From Syntrophotalea carbinolica DSM 2380 (GTDB lineage Bacteria > Desulfobacterota > Desulfuromonadia > Desulfuromonadales > Syntrophotaleaceae), in assembly GCF_000012885.1 (NCBI RefSeq), contig NC_007498.2:2480001-2544000 (forward strand): 64,000 nt of DNA, in the 5' to 3' direction. The notes under the pieces were generated by a model. That model saw only the letters and a program-made list of their open reading frames with translations, was not told where the DNA came from and did no database searches. The translations under genes were made by a program, and so were the position numbers. This document shows, one piece after another, positions 16,138-25,593 of this stretch (positions within the stretch are counted from its first letter, which is position 1; every line of letters begins with the position of its first letter).

Positions 16138-17559
16138 TTATTTGTCACACCCGAGCCCAGATCGTTCGTCCCCACCTTCGGCCTCAATCCCGAATTTTGC
16201 CAAACGATAGCGTATGGAGCGGAAGGTGATATGGAGAAGTTCGGCGGCCCGCTTGCGCACCCCGCCAGTCCGATCCAGAGCCTTGAGGAGGATATCCTTT
16301 TCAATAGCCCCTAAATAATCATCGAGATCAAGCCCCTCCTCCGGCAACTCCGTAAGTTGCTGATCTCCTGTCCCGCTTATACAAAGCATATGGGGCGGCA
16401 GACTATCCTCGGTGATTTCTCCCTTGCCGCCAAGAACGACACAACGCTCCACGGTATTTTCAAGTTCGCGTATATTGCCCGGCCAGTGATAATCGAGAAA
16501 TCGCCGCATCACGCCGTCAGGAATCGTTGTACTAAAACCGGGGGTTAACTTTTGCAGAAAATGACTAACCAGCAGAGGAATATCTTCCCGGCGGTCCCGC
16601 AATGGGGGCAATCCAACCTGAATAACGTTGAGCCGGTAATACAGATCTTCTCGAAATTGGTCTTCGGTTACCGCCTGCGCCAGGTCTTTATTGGTAGCCG
16701 CCACCAGGCGTACGTCGACTTTGAGATCCCGGGTGCCGCCAACCTTGCGAAATTCATGTTCCTGAATAACCCGCAGCAATTTCACCTGCATCATAGGAGG
16801 CAATTCGGCGATTTCATCAAGAAACAGAGTCCCCCCGTCTGCCACTTCGAACAAGCCTTGCTTCTGTTGCACCGCACCGGTAAAGGCGCCTTTTTCATGA
16901 CCAAAAAGTTCACTCTCCAATAAGTTTTCTGGAATGGCCCCGCAATATATGGCTACAAAAGGCCGATCGTGCCTATCGCTATTGTAGTGAATCGCGCGAG
17001 CGACCAATTCCTTGCCGGTACCGCTCTCTCCGGTAATAAGAACGTTGACCTTACTCGCGGATACCTTTTCAATCAGGTCATAAACCCCCTGCATGACTTT
17101 GCTTTTGCCGATAATATTAGCAAAGGAGAAACGCTGGCCCAGTTCTTTTTTGAGTTGCAGGTTTTCCCGGCGCAAATCCATACGCTCCAGGGCATTTTCA
17201 ACCACCAGACGAATTTCTTCGTTTTTAAAAGGTTTGGTTATATAATCGTACGCGCCCTTTTTCATGGCATCGACAGCCTGCTCCGCGGTTGAAAATGCCG
17301 TGATCATAATCATGGCCGTACTTGCAAATCGTTCCTTAACATGATCCAACAATCCAAACCCATCCAACCTCGGCATTTTAATGTCACTGATAATAAGGTC
17401 GTAGTTTTGCTCTTTAAGGCATGCAACTGCCTGTTGACCATCACTTACAGCATCAACAAGATATCCGTCCCTCTTCAGGAGAATGCATAGGAATTCTCGC
17501 ATACTCTCTTCATCATCAACTACGAGAATGCGATGCTGATTTTCCTGTCTATTTTCCAT
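16138..17559 (-). CDS. pilR: Sigma-54 dependent response regulator PilR
   Basis: A 473-residue NtrC-family activator. The receiver domain (about residues 8-125) has the acidic pocket VVDDEES and phospho-Asp in LIISDIKMPRLDG, plus conserved Lys in ITKPFKNEE. The AAA+ domain has Walker A GESGTGKE, the sigma-54 contact loop GAFTGA (in KGAFTGAVQQKQG), and Walker B GGTLFLDEIAEL. The C-terminus is a Fis-type helix-turn-helix (DILLKALDRTGGVRKRAAELLHITFRSIRYRL). The start at 17559 (MENRQENQHRILVV) places the receiver normally; the upstream extension to 17625 has no good site. It follows pilS by 128 bp and precedes pilA and its sigma-54 promoter. Confidence 0.95.
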   Translation of the reverse strand: MENRQENQHRILVVDDEESMREFLCILLKRDGYLVDAVSDGQQAVACLKEQNYDLIISDIKMPRLDGFGLLDHVKERFASTAMIMITAFSTAEQAVDAMKKGAYDYITKPFKNEEIRLVVENALERMDLRRENLQLKKELGQRFSFANIIGKSKVMQGVYDLIEKVSASKVNVLITGESGTGKELVARAIHYNSDRHDRPFVAIYCGAIPENLLESELFGHEKGAFTGAVQQKQGLFEVADGGTLFLDEIAELPPMMQVKLLRVIQEHEFRKVGGTRDLKVDVRLVAATNKDLAQAVTEDQFREDLYYRLNVIQVGLPPLRDRREDIPLLVSHFLQKLTPGFSTTIPDGVMRRFLDYHWPGNIRELENTVERCVVLGGKGEITEDSLPPHMLCISGTGDQQLTELPEEGLDLDDYLGAIEKDILLKALDRTGGVRKRAAELLHITFRSIRYRLAKFGIEAEGGDERSGLGCDK

Positions 17560-17687
17560 AGCCGACTTTTTCAATGGAATAACTATCCTTTTTTGTTCTT
17601 CCCCGCGACATGACAAGGATGCCACTCCCGGTTAACATAATATTCGATCGAAAACCATATTCCGTGTTTAAAGGCGGCCAACTAAAA

Positions 17688-19367
17688 TCAGCAGGAAGCC
17701 CTATCCGCATGAACATCAGCCTCATCAACCGGCAGACAAACAACAAATGAGGCCCCGCCCTGTTGGCTACCTTGAAGCTCAAGAGTCCCCCCATGCGCTT
17801 CGACAATATTATGTACCGTTGCTAATCCCAGGCCGGTGCCATGGTCCTTAGTAGTAAAAAATGGATCGTATATTTTCTGTCGAAGATATTCAGGAATTCC
17901 GGGCCCAGTATCACTAACCACCAATCTCGGAGGATTCGGAAGAAAATCGAATATCAAACGACCTCCATCAGGCATGGCCTCAGCTGCATTAATCAGGAGG
18001 TTCCACAGAGCCTGGCGCAACTGTCCTCTGTCACCTAACAGTTCATCATCCGGAGAACAATGCCTTTGAATATCGATATTGTTAAAGCGTTTATCTGCCG
18101 AACATAAATTAGCGAGCTCAGAGACAAACTCCTCGGCCCTAAACCATTGCTTTTCCGGAGGCGAAGGGCGTGCGAACAACAAAAATTCCCTTAACAGGCC
18201 ATTGAGGCGGTCCGCTTCCTTAACCACTATATTCATCAGGCTACGATCTTCTTCCCCAAGAGCAATATTTTCTTTGAGTAGTTGAACGGAGCCGCTTATC
18301 GAAGCCAGGGGGTTGCGAATTTCATGTGCCAACCCGGCTGCCAGTTGACCAACGGCCGCCAAACGGTCACTGCGCTTCAACCGCTCTTCCATTTCCTTAA
18401 GATCCGTCAAATCCTGAAAGGTAACCAGCAACCCGTCAACCTGCCGATCCGGATCGGTCAATATGGATGTATTGTAACCGATGGGACGGCGACAATCATG
18501 CCGGTCGACAAGCCAGCCTTCCCCTCGGGAAACCACCTGGAATTGTCCCTCTTGAACGAACATCTGGTCCGGGAAAAAACGGGAAATTGTGGCATTGTAC
18601 AATTCATTAAAACAGCCACCGAGCATCTCTTGTGCGGCAGCATTTAGTGACCGAATGCGCAATTGGCGATCCACGATCACCAATCCACTGGTCAAGTTCT
18701 CCAGTATTGCACGGTTGAGCCGCTCTAGTTCCTCATAGTCGATGGTGATCTGTTGCCGCACATCCTCGCTGTGAAGCAAACGCCCAACCAGAATACCTCC
18801 GAGGATACCGACAACCAAAAACGCGACAATATTGATAAATAGCGTATAAAGTGTTTCGGCCCCACCGACATCTGTCGGAAAAACAACACCAAGAAGCTGT
18901 GGAAGCTGTCGATAATATTGAAAGTTTATCAGACTACCATAAAGAATGGCAGCAGCGGAGGCTACTAGAATTACATCCCTGCGGGACAAAAGCAGGACAC
19001 TGGTCAAAATAACCAGGATATAAAATGACGAAAAGATACTTGCAATACCACCGGTAAGATAAATTAAAAATGTGGCAAAGACCAGGTCCCAGACAACCTG
19101 ACTCTGGGCCAACCATCTCAGAGGCCCGACATATTTCACCAGAACCAATGAAACCATCGCCTGAAGATAGGATACAGCAACGAGCAAATATAAATATCGG
19201 AGCACAATCCACTGAGCCCCTGAGTCACCGCGAATCTGAAATAAAATTGAACCGCAGAGAAACAGGCTGATAACCAGCATGCGCAGTCCAAAGAACCAGC
19301 GCATCAACCGTGGAGTCAACCGTTGACTATCCATACAGGTTGATGAATCAAAAAGGTGGAGGGACAT
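17688..19367 (-). CDS. pilS: Sensor histidine kinase PilS
   Basis: A 559-residue membrane kinase. The N-terminal part has about six hydrophobic helices ([101 protein letters not shown]). A PAS domain follows ([23 protein letters not shown]). The dimerisation/phosphoacceptor H-box is [19 protein letters not shown]. The ATPase domain shows the N-box [11 protein letters not shown]1 [13 protein letters not shown] and G2 [19 protein letters not shown]. The ATG at 19367 overlaps the pilC stop (TGATG). It should phosphorylate PilR; in other species PilS monitors pilin in the membrane. Confidence 0.95.
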   Translation of the reverse strand: MSLHLFDSSTCMDSQRLTPRLMRWFFGLRMLVISLFLCGSILFQIRGDSGAQWIVLRYLYLLVAVSYLQAMVSLVLVKYVGPLRWLAQSQVVWDLVFATFLIYLTGGIASIFSSFYILVILTSVLLLSRRDVILVASAAAILYGSLINFQYYRQLPQLLGVVFPTDVGGAETLYTLFINIVAFLVVGILGGILVGRLLHSEDVRQQITIDYEELERLNRAILENLTSGLVIVDRQLRIRSLNAAAQEMLGGCFNELYNATISRFFPDQMFVQEGQFQVVSRGEGWLVDRHDCRRPIGYNTSILTDPDRQVDGLLVTFQDLTDLKEMEERLKRSDRLAAVGQLAAGLAHEIRNPLASISGSVQLLKENIALGEEDRSLMNIVVKEADRLNGLLREFLLFARPSPPEKQWFRAEEFVSELANLCSADKRFNNIDIQRHCSPDDELLGDRGQLRQALWNLLINAAEAMPDGGRLIFDFLPNPPRLVVSDTGPGIPEYLRQKIYDPFFTTKDHGTGLGLATVHNIVEAHGGTLELQGSQQGGASFVVCLPVDEADVHADRASC

Positions 19368-20584
19368 CAACCACCAACGGTTCCGGCAATCTTGAAGATC
19401 GGCAGATACATGGCGATAACCAGACCACCGACTGTCGTACCGAGAAACAACATGAGCATCGGCTCCATCATGGCAGTAAGATTTCCAACCGCTTCATCAA
19501 CCTCGTCATCATAAAAATCAGCAATTTTATTCAACATGCCATCGATAGAGCCAGACTGTTCACCAACCCCTATCATTTGGCATACCATAGGAGGAAAAAC
19601 CCCTGTTTTTTCTAATGGTTCAGCGATTGTTTTACCCTCGCTTATACTTTGTCTGACTTTATACACAGCATTTTCCACCGTTTTGTTGCCAGCAGTTTTA
19701 GCCACAATATCAAGTCCATCGAGAATCGGCACACCGCTGGAAATCATGGTCCCCAAAGTACGAGAGAATTTGGCCACGGCCACTTTACGGATCAAAACGC
19801 CAAACACAGGCAATTTCAGCGCATAAGCATCGACAAGGGTTCGGCCCTTGGGGGTCGCATAAAAGCGTTTAAAAAGGAAGCTAGTCAATAGCACTCCGCC
19901 TATAATGGCAAAAATCCAACTTTGAATAAAATTACTTATGGCAATAACGATACGGGTCGGCAATGGCAACACGCCACCGAAATCGGCAAACATTTTTTCA
20001 AAGGCAGGAATAACGAAAACAAGAATAACCCCAATAACAATGACGGCAATACCAACAACCGTAGCAGGATAGGTCATAGCGCCCTTAACTTTTTTCTTAA
20101 GCTTATGGGCTTTTTCGAGATAAGCAGCCAATCGGTTGAGGATGGTATCCAAAATACCGCCAACTTCACCGGCGGCCACCAGGTTAACAAACAGCTCGTC
20201 AAAGATCTTGGGATGTTTGCTTAAAGCATCGGCAAAAGTGGAGCCGGACTCTACCCCCTCTTTAACTTCTACCAATACCTTTTTTAACACTTGATTTTCT
20301 TGCTGCCGACCCAGAATATCAAGACACTGAACCAATGCCAGGCCTGCATCGATCATGGTGGCGAACTGCCGTGTAAAAACAACCAGGTCCTTGGTGGTTA
20401 CCTTCCCCCCCATACCCGGAATTTTTATCTCGACATCGAGGCCCTTACCGCGCTCTTTTATTTTGGAGGGCATGATGCCCTGACGACGTAGCTGTGCGCC
20501 GACAGCTGCCTCATTGGGTGCATCCATCTCACCTTTTTGGACATCTCCGCCGCGAGTCTTGCCTTCCCACGCAAACTTGGCCAC
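19367..20584 (-). CDS. pilC: Type IV pilus inner-membrane platform protein PilC
   Basis: A 405-residue polytopic protein with two GspF domains. The first includes FTRQFATMIDAGLALVQCLDIL and the second FSRTLGTMISSGVPILDGLDIV; both carry the family F-R-L-x-M-I-x-x-G-x-P-L-x-L-x pattern. Hydrophobic segments are TYPATVVGIAVIVIGVILVFVIP, WIFAIIGGVLLTSFLF and MLMLFLGTTVGGLVIAMYL. It forms the platform turned by PilB and PilT. The start is a GTG at 20584 (GTG GCC AAG) with GGAGG upstream. The end overlaps the pilS start. Confidence 0.95.
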   Translation of the reverse strand: MAKFAWEGKTRGGDVQKGEMDAPNEAAVGAQLRRQGIMPSKIKERGKGLDVEIKIPGMGGKVTTKDLVVFTRQFATMIDAGLALVQCLDILGRQQENQVLKKVLVEVKEGVESGSTFADALSKHPKIFDELFVNLVAAGEVGGILDTILNRLAAYLEKAHKLKKKVKGAMTYPATVVGIAVIVIGVILVFVIPAFEKMFADFGGVLPLPTRIVIAISNFIQSWIFAIIGGVLLTSFLFKRFYATPKGRTLVDAYALKLPVFGVLIRKVAVAKFSRTLGTMISSGVPILDGLDIVAKTAGNKTVENAVYKVRQSISEGKTIAEPLEKTGVFPPMVCQMIGVGEQSGSIDGMLNKIADFYDDEVDEAVGNLTAMMEPMLMLFLGTTVGGLVIAMYLPIFKIAGTVGG

Positions 20585-20709
20585 ACGTCACCTCCATATA
20601 TAAAAGCGCTGCCTATTCAAACATGCAGCTTGTCGAGTTAATCTAATTTGAAAATCAAAATCCTTACAACCGTTATTCCCGACCGATCCAGGTGAGCCTT
20701 CCCCGCCCA

Positions 20710-21834
20710 CTACTGACCGACATGAAGCTGCCGCTTCAAAATGGCATTGGGATTGGCCAGCATCTGCTTGAGTTCATCCGGCTCCGGGGAGCGCGTCAAA
20801 GCGGTATCCACCGAAATCATTTTACGATAGGCGAGCATGAACAACGATTGATTCATGGTCTGCATACCGTAACGTTCCTGACCCATCTGCATCTGGGAAT
20901 AGATCTGGTGGATCTTGTCGTCGCGAATCAGCGCCCGGATGGCCGCATTAGGTATCATGACCTCAAGGCACAGCACACGCCCCTGGCCTCCGGATCGGGG
21001 CAACAGGTTCTGCGACAAAACCCCTTCGAGCACAAAGGACAGCTGGGTGCGGACCTGGGCCTGTTGATTGGTGGGAAAAACGTCAACGATACGGTTGATG
21101 GTCTGTACACAGGAATTGGTATGCAGCGTGGCAAAACAAAGATGCCCGGTTTCGGCAATGGTCAAAGCTGCCTCGATGGTCTCGAGATCGCGCAACTCGC
21201 CGAGCAACACCACATCCGGATCCTGGCGCAGAATATATTTCAGGGCCTTTTTAAAGGAGTGCGTATCGGACCCGACCTCGCGCTGGTTTACCAGGCAGTT
21301 CTTATGTGGGTGAATATATTCGATCGGATCTTCGATGGTAATGATGTGGTCGTGACGTTCCATGTTGATGGCGTCGATAATGGATGCCAGGGTGGTGGAC
21401 TTGCCGCTGCCGGTCGGGCCGGTGACCAGGATCAAGCCACGAGGTTTGCGCGAAATATCCTTGACGACCGGCGGCAGTCCAAGTTCCTCAAAACTGCGAA
21501 ACTTGTACGGAATCATCCGGAAGGCACCGGCCAAGGCCCCGCGCTGTAGAAAGATATTGCCGCGAAAACGCGCCAGGCCCTTGACGCCAAAGGAAAGATC
21601 GAGTTCGTTCTCCTCTTCGAACTTGCGTTTTTGCGCATCGGTCAAAATGCTGTAACAGAGTTGCTTGGTTTCGGCCGGCTGCAAAGGAGGATGCTTCAGC
21701 CCGGTAACCTGACCATCGACTCTGACCTGAGGAGGAGCTCCGGTAGTGATATGAAGGTCGGAGGCCCCCATCTCAACCATTTTAAACAGAAGCTCACGAA
21801 TTCCGAGTTTAACCTGCTGTTCCGGTTCCTGCAT
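20710..21834 (-). CDS. pilT: Type IV pilus retraction ATPase PilT
   Basis: A 374-residue hexameric ATPase powering pilus retraction. It has no N-terminal MSHA-type extension, the main difference from PilB. Motifs: N-terminal MGASDLHITTGAPPQVRVDG, Walker A VTGPTGSGKST, Asp box TIEDPIEYIH, Walker B DPDVVLLGELRDLETIEAAL, His box TGHLCFATLHTNS. The C-terminal AIRALIRDDKIHQI corresponds to the AIRNLIRE motif needed for retraction. It lies 125 bp upstream of pilC and about 95 bp after pilB. A cytoplasmic membrane-associated location is expected. Confidence 0.95.
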   Translation of the reverse strand: MQEPEQQVKLGIRELLFKMVEMGASDLHITTGAPPQVRVDGQVTGLKHPPLQPAETKQLCYSILTDAQKRKFEEENELDLSFGVKGLARFRGNIFLQRGALAGAFRMIPYKFRSFEELGLPPVVKDISRKPRGLILVTGPTGSGKSTTLASIIDAINMERHDHIITIEDPIEYIHPHKNCLVNQREVGSDTHSFKKALKYILRQDPDVVLLGELRDLETIEAALTIAETGHLCFATLHTNSCVQTINRIVDVFPTNQQAQVRTQLSFVLEGVLSQNLLPRSGGQGRVLCLEVMIPNAAIRALIRDDKIHQIYSQMQMGQERYGMQTMNQSLFMLAYRKMISVDTALTRSPEPDELKQMLANPNAILKRQLHVGQ

Positions 21835-21929
21835 GACTTAACAACTCCTCACTTACAAACATAACTGGCACAAACCTGTTCCCGCGGCAAAAAGCCGAGA
21901 GAGACTGCCAAGGTTGACCACCCGGACCA

Positions 21930-23630
21930 TTAATCATCCGATACGGTGCAGCGTAAAACTTCCTCGAAAGATGTAACGCCTTCCTTAAGCTTGATCAACG
22001 CGGATTGACGCATGGTGTTAACCCCGAGACGCATCGATTCGCGTTTGATTTCGGAGGTATTGGCCCCAGCCAGAACCAGTTCGCGGATTTCCTCGAACAT
22101 GGGCATGATCTGATAAATGCCGACACGCCCTTTGTAACCGGTATTATTGCAGACATCGCATCCGGCACCGCGGTAGCAGACATACTCGTCCACGGCTTCC
22201 GGAGACACACCCGCATCGATCAAGGCCTGTTTGGGGATTTCCTCAACCTCTTTGCATTCTTTACAGACGCGCCGCCCCAGGCGCTGTGCGGTAATCAGGT
22301 TGACCGCCGATGCTACCAGGAAGGGTTCGATCCCCATGTTGAGCATACGGCTGATGGTGCTGGGGGCATCGTTGGTATGCAGGGTCGATAACACCATGTG
22401 ACCCGTCAATGCCGCCTTGATGCCGATCTCGGCGGTTTCAAAATCGCGGATCTCGCCAATCATGATGATATCGGGATCCTGCCGCAAAAAAGAGCGCAAC
22501 GCCGCGGCGAAGTTGAGGCCGATCTCCTCGTGCATATGCACCTGGTTGATACCGGCAAAGTTGAATTCGACCGGGTCCTCGGCGGTTGAGATGTTGAGGG
22601 AGGTATCGTTCAGTTCCGCAAGCGCCGAATAAAGCGATACGGTTTTGCCCGAACCGGTCGGCCCGGTAACCAGAACCATGCCGAAAGGCTTATGAATGGC
22701 CTCCTTGAACCACTGCAGCGGCTGCGGATCATACCCCAGCTTGGTCATATCGAGCTGCAGGTTGGATTTATCGAGCAACCGGCAGACGATCTTTTCACCG
22801 AACAGGGTCGGCAGACAACTGACCCGGTAGTCCATGTCCTTGCCGCCGGGCAGTTTGATCTTGATACGACCATCCTGCGGCAAGCGACGTTCGGCAATAT
22901 CCAGTTCCGCCATGATCTTGATACGGGATGTTATGGCCGCCTTGAGTTTCATGGGCGGCTTCATCGCCTCATAGAGCACACCGTCGATACGGTAACGGAC
23001 CCGGAACGACTTTTCATAGGGCTCGATATGAATATCGGAGGCTTTTTTCTTGATGGCGTCGGTCAGGATAAGGTTGACCAGCTTGACAACTGGCGCGTCC
23101 TCCGTGGCCTTTTCCAGAGCATTAACATCAACGTCATCTTCCTCGTCGACAACCTCGAGATCTATATCTTCGAGATCTTCCATAACATCGGCGAAGGTGG
23201 CACTCTGGTCGTAATATTTATCGATCGCCGCCTTGATCGCCGACTCGGTGGCGACCACCACCTCGATATTGAACCCGGTCATGAACTTGAGATCGTCAAT
23301 CGCAAACAGATTGGACGGATCGTTCATGGCCACGATCAGCGTGGAACCCGCCCGGTTGACGGGAACAATCTGATATTTCTGGGAGATTTCGGCAGGTACG
23401 TGACGAATGACGTCGGGATCTATTTCGAAATCGTTGAGATTGATGGACGGGACACCGTACTGTTTGGACAGAAATGCGGAAAGTTCCTCTTCCTTGACAA
23501 AACCGAGGCGCACCAGGCAGGTGCCGAGGCGCCCGCCGTTCAGCTTTTGATCCTCCAAAGCCTGGTTCAATTGCTCGGCACTTATCAAATCATTGCGAAC
23601 CAGCAATTCGCCGAGTCGGTTACTTGTCAT
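21930..23630 (-). CDS. pilB: Type IV pilus extension ATPase PilB
   Basis: A 566-residue GspE-family ATPase that powers pilus assembly. The N-terminal MshEN/T2SSE_N-type domain (LGELLVRNDLISAEQLNQALEDQK...FVKEEELSAFLSKQYGVP) is of the kind that binds cyclic di-GMP in relatives. The core has Walker A VTGPTGSGKT, Asp box AEDPVEF, Walker B DPDIIMIGEIRDFETAEIG and His box GHMVLSTLHTNDAPS. A tetracysteine metal site is present (CKEC and CDVC, separated by about 30 residues). The ATG at 23630 follows AGAGGGA. It is the first gene of the main pil cluster, 112 bp after aroE. Confidence 0.95.
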   Translation of the reverse strand: MTSNRLGELLVRNDLISAEQLNQALEDQKLNGGRLGTCLVRLGFVKEEELSAFLSKQYGVPSINLNDFEIDPDVIRHVPAEISQKYQIVPVNRAGSTLIVAMNDPSNLFAIDDLKFMTGFNIEVVVATESAIKAAIDKYYDQSATFADVMEDLEDIDLEVVDEEDDVDVNALEKATEDAPVVKLVNLILTDAIKKKASDIHIEPYEKSFRVRYRIDGVLYEAMKPPMKLKAAITSRIKIMAELDIAERRLPQDGRIKIKLPGGKDMDYRVSCLPTLFGEKIVCRLLDKSNLQLDMTKLGYDPQPLQWFKEAIHKPFGMVLVTGPTGSGKTVSLYSALAELNDTSLNISTAEDPVEFNFAGINQVHMHEEIGLNFAAALRSFLRQDPDIIMIGEIRDFETAEIGIKAALTGHMVLSTLHTNDAPSTISRMLNMGIEPFLVASAVNLITAQRLGRRVCKECKEVEEIPKQALIDAGVSPEAVDEYVCYRGAGCDVCNNTGYKGRVGIYQIMPMFEEIRELVLAGANTSEIKRESMRLGVNTMRQSALIKLKEGVTSFEEVLRCTVSDD

Positions 23631-23742
23631 AAGAAATCCCTCTGGACAATGAAATAAGCAGGTGTAAGTTCAAACATATTATCATTAATAGCGCTACAGA
23701 CTAGCCAAACATTAAGAAGAAGTCAAGAAACCAAAAAACTTT

Positions 23743-24594
23743 TCATGGCAGACCAAGCGCCCGCTGCATGGCGCCTTCAGGGGGATCCTGTCCGGTCCAG
23801 ATGCGGAAAGCATCTTCCCCTTGAGCAATGAGCATACCCAAACCGTCTGCCGCCCGATATCCATATTCGCGAGCCGTGGTCACCAGAGGGGTTACCGGGG
23901 TCCGGTACACGATATCATAGACAACGGCACTACGATTGAGCCGCGACCATGGTATTTGCGTAAAGACCTCCCCCTTCATGCCAACGGCCGAGCTGTTGAG
24001 AACCAGGTCGACGGATGGGCAGACCTCCGCCAGTTCCGTTTCATCCAGGCCTACCACAGCAAAAATCGTTCCCGGAAAGCTGTCTCGAAAAGACCGTGCA
24101 AGATCTTCGGCTTTTTCCCGGGTACGATTGACGATACCAATCCAGCGGGCTCCCATTTCCGCCAGGGCCACCAACGCGGCGCGACCGGCGCCGCCGGCGC
24201 CGAGCATCAGAATGCGCCTCCCCTTGGGACAAAAATCCAGATCCCTGGCCAGCGACTTTATGAGACCGGTCTCGTCCGTATTATAACCGATCAAATAGCC
24301 ATCCTTATTGACGACGGTATTCACCGCCCCGATCATGCGCGCTTTTCGATCGAGCTCATCGAGAAACTCAATGATTTTCTCTTTATGGGGAATCGTGACA
24401 TTCACCCCCCGAATCCCCAGCGCACGCACTCCATCCACTGCATCGGCAAGCTTTTCCGGTGCAACGGGAAAAGGCACATAAACGGCATTCATGCCAAGCG
24501 CCTGAAAAGCGGCGTTCTGCATAATCGGAGACAAGGAATGTTCGACCGGATGACCGAAAATACCGAAAACCTGCGTGGTGCCGCGTAAAATCAT
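23743..24594 (-). CDS. aroE: Shikimate dehydrogenase
   Basis: Reduces 3-dehydroshikimate to shikimate with NADPH. The 283-residue protein shows GHPVEHSLSPIMQNAAF for substrate binding, the catalytic Lys in NVTIPHKEKI, the NADP motif LGAGGAGRAALVAL, and a late DGLGMLIAQGEDAF. The start ATG at 24594 overlaps the ribF stop by 4 bp, so the two are translationally coupled. Length and motifs are normal for AroE rather than the YdiB or Ael1 variants, though paralogue type cannot be settled by eye. Confidence 0.95.
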   Translation of the reverse strand: MILRGTTQVFGIFGHPVEHSLSPIMQNAAFQALGMNAVYVPFPVAPEKLADAVDGVRALGIRGVNVTIPHKEKIIEFLDELDRKARMIGAVNTVVNKDGYLIGYNTDETGLIKSLARDLDFCPKGRRILMLGAGGAGRAALVALAEMGARWIGIVNRTREKAEDLARSFRDSFPGTIFAVVGLDETELAEVCPSVDLVLNSSAVGMKGEVFTQIPWSRLNRSAVVYDIVYRTPVTPLVTTAREYGYRAADGLGMLIAQGEDAFRIWTGQDPPEGAMQRALGLP

Positions 24595-25583
24595 AGATCC
24601 TGTCCTTCTCTATCCACTGGTGTTCCACAATCGAGATATTCCCAATATTTAACGATTTTTTCACAGGGCAGTAATGCCCGCGCCCTGCGGATATCTTCCC
24701 GAATGGCATCCATCAACGACTCCGGGCCATCGAAACATTTTTCATCGCGCAATCTTTCGACGAAATACACGCGCAGCTTTTCCCCGTAGAGATCCCCTTC
24801 GAAATCGAGGAGATGGACCTCAATAAAAGAACCGGCCGCGCAAAACGTGGGATTCTGGCCAAGATTCAACACCCCGTCGATCAGCACGCCGCCCCGCTTC
24901 ACCTTGACGGCATAAACACCGGGACAGGGCATTAATTCCTTGTCGGTTTTGAGGTTGGCCGTGGGAAAACCCAGCTTCGATCCGCGCCCGAAACCGTGCA
25001 CGACCCTACCCTCAAAAGTGTAATGCCGGCCGAGGACCTGAACCACATCGCGCATTTCACCCCGGCGAACCAGTTCCCTGACCCGGGTTGAGCTGTAGAC
25101 CGTATCTCCTGTGGCAATGGGATCCAGAACCTCAACGGAAAAACCGAGGTGCTCACCCATGCGACGGAGCAACTCGATGTCGCCGGACCGATCCTTGCCG
25201 AAAAGATAATCGTAACCAACGACAAGATGGCTAACCCCGATTTTTTCCACCAGGACCTCGCGGACAAAACGATGCGCCGGAAGTTCGGCCAAATCACGGC
25301 TAAAGGGTGCGCAAATCAGCACATCTATACACGAGGCCTCGATCAACACTTCTTTTTCGGGATAGGTGTTGATCAGTTCCGGTGCGCGCTCCGGTGCCAA
25401 GACCTTTAACGGATGAGGCACAAATGTGTAGACCACAGATGTGCCTCCGATTTCGCGACTACGCGTGACAATGCGTCTGAAAATTTCACGATGCCCCAAA
25501 TGAATGCCATCAAAATTACCGATGGTGACCACAGCTTTATCGATGGGGGTTTCCAAATCTTGCAGATCTCGGATAATTTTCAT
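24591..25583 (-). CDS. ribF: Bifunctional riboflavin kinase / FAD synthetase
   Basis: Makes FMN from riboflavin and then FAD. The N-terminal nucleotidyltransferase domain carries TIGNFDGIHLGHREIF (the GxFDxxHxGH motif) and VGYDYLFGKDRSGD. The C-terminal kinase domain carries GRGSKLGFPTANL (the PTAN motif) and GVYAVKV, NLGQNPTF, EVHLLDFEGDLYGE. Length is 330 residues from the ATG at 25583 (MKIIRDLQDL); the in-frame extension to 25667 overlaps the rnr stop and lacks a site. It lies 10 bp after rnr and overlaps aroE by 4 bp. Confidence 0.95.
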   Translation of the reverse strand: MKIIRDLQDLETPIDKAVVTIGNFDGIHLGHREIFRRIVTRSREIGGTSVVYTFVPHPLKVLAPERAPELINTYPEKEVLIEASCIDVLICAPFSRDLAELPAHRFVREVLVEKIGVSHLVVGYDYLFGKDRSGDIELLRRMGEHLGFSVEVLDPIATGDTVYSSTRVRELVRRGEMRDVVQVLGRHYTFEGRVVHGFGRGSKLGFPTANLKTDKELMPCPGVYAVKVKRGGVLIDGVLNLGQNPTFCAAGSFIEVHLLDFEGDLYGEKLRVYFVERLRDEKCFDGPESLMDAIREDIRRARALLPCEKIVKYWEYLDCGTPVDREGQDL

Positions 25584-25593
25584 GGTTTTGGAT

